From Rhizobium grahamii (lineage in GTDB: Bacteria > Pseudomonadota > Alphaproteobacteria > Rhizobiales > Rhizobiaceae), in NCBI RefSeq assembly GCF_009498215.1, contig NZ_CP043498.1:1612001-1676000 (forward strand): a stretch of 64,000 nt of DNA, given 5' to 3'. The notes beneath the pieces were generated by a model. It worked only from the letters and a program-made list of their open reading frames with translations. It searched no databases and had not been told where the DNA came from. The stretch's first letter is position 1. Each line of letters opens with the position of its first letter. The position numbers were made by a program, and so were the translations under genes. Positions 63,527 through 64,000 of the stretch are shown in pieces.

Positions 63527-64000
63527 ATGAATGATCTTGAATACGGTACGCGCGACAAGCGCGGCGATTGGCGTCCGAAGGACCCATTGAAGGTGGGTCC
63601 GCTCCTCGACTTCCCGTGGAGCCCGATTCGCGTCCTTAAATGGTTGCCCGCCTACTTCTTCCCATGGAATGTCACGTTTATGGCCGTGGGCGCCCTGTTC
63701 TGGTTCTTTCTCACGCCAAGCCGGGAGACCTTGCAGACCTTGAGCTGGGACTGGCCGCTCCTGCTCCTCCTCCGTAATTCCGCGCTTATCCTGGCGCTAT
63801 ACGGCGCGCTTGAGCTGCACCTCTACATCAGGCGCGCGCAGGGCAACCGTTTCAAGTTCAATGGCAAGTTTCCATCCGAACAGCCGTCGAGCGTGTTCTG
63901 GTTCAAGAGCCAGTCTGTCGATAACGCGCTGCGCACATTCGGAACAGGCCTGCCGATCTGGACCGCCTATGAGGTCCTCATGCTCTGGTGCTGGGCGAAC
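63527..64000 (+). CDS. Membrane fatty-acid-hydroxylase/sterol-desaturase-like protein (partial)
   Basis: First 158 codons of a membrane protein cut by the window edge. GGGAGAG precedes ATG 63527. Seen: a cytoplasmic start (YGTRDKRGDWRPKDPLKVGP), then hydrophobic spans (PAYFFPWNVTFMAVGALFWF; LLLLLRNSALILALYGALEL) and another near the end (TAYEVLMLWCWA). The pattern resembles di-iron sterol-desaturase-family proteins; the histidine boxes would lie beyond the window. With mocE/mocF nearby, it is a good candidate for the terminal oxygenase MocD. Confidence 0.6.
   Translation, partial: MNDLEYGTRDKRGDWRPKDPLKVGPLLDFPWSPIRVLKWLPAYFFPWNVTFMAVGALFWFFLTPSRETLQTLSWDWPLLLLLRNSALILALYGALELHLYIRRAQGNRFKFNGKFPSEQPSSVFWFKSQSVDNALRTFGTGLPIWTAYEVLMLWCWAN

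Noticed and set aside
1..64000. tRNA or rRNA genes
   Set aside because: No convincing tRNA cloverleaf or rRNA sequence was noticed; a tRNAscan/Infernal run would settle this.

Overview
The window looks like chromosome from the Rhizobiaceae (Rhizobium/Ensifer/Agrobacterium clade). The evidence is a complete acpXL-fabZXL-fabF2XL-fabF1XL-dehydrogenase-lpxXL block for the very-long-chain fatty acid of lipid A, aerobic-type cobalamin genes (cobA, B, C, D, E, N, O, P, Q, W) with an adenosylcobalamin riboswitch, inositol/rhizopine-type genes (mocE, mocF, idhA), an imuA-imuB-dnaE2 mutasome with an alphaproteobacterial SOS box, and a palindromic intergenic repeat of the rhizobial type.

Layout. 0-8.2 kb: the end of a sugar ABC importer with a divergent LacI regulator, an isochorismatase-like hydrolase, gnd, an AraC regulator, an SRPBCC/VOC pair and a PAS protein. 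8.4-13.9 kb: the lipid A very-long-chain acyl operon, read leftward. 14-31.8 kb: cobalamin region in two main leftward operons (cobA-B-C-D, and riboswitch-leader-cobP-W-N-O-eamA) plus cobE and cobQ, with iunH, a TSUP permease and a ClC channel between them. cobC, the TSUP gene and cobN all carry reading-frame breaks, and cobN also holds a roughly 118-bp palindromic element. 32-41 kb: an OpuAC-type binding protein, a small CDP-glycerol cluster (a TagD-like cytidylyltransferase and two TagB/TagF-like transferases), an entericidin-like lipoprotein, a LysR regulator, DAHP synthase and a DsbA-family oxidoreductase.

41.2-51.1 kb: a compact Tn7-like transposon, the most unusual part of the window. 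It encodes TnsA, TnsB, a TnsC/TniB-like ATPase and two TnsD-length TniQ proteins in one leftward operon. Between tnsA and tnsB sit three tiny coupled genes; at least two of their products are paralogues of the N-terminal 70 residues of TnsB. A divergent coiled-coil/winged-helix gene lies at the right end, and similar short repeats lie in inverted orientation near both ends.

51.4-58.4 kb: dnaE2, imuB, imuA (SOS-controlled), a small Cys-rich protein and dinB. 58.4-64 kb: a truncated-looking RpiR-type HTH gene divergent from mocE-mocF-idhA, then an aldo/keto reductase, a creatininase-family protein and the start of a membrane desaturase/hydroxylase-like gene. Two nearly identical 19-bp palindromes precede the two transcription units, suggesting one shared regulator for an inositol/rhizopine-like pathway.

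All calls come from reading the sequence; no database search was run.
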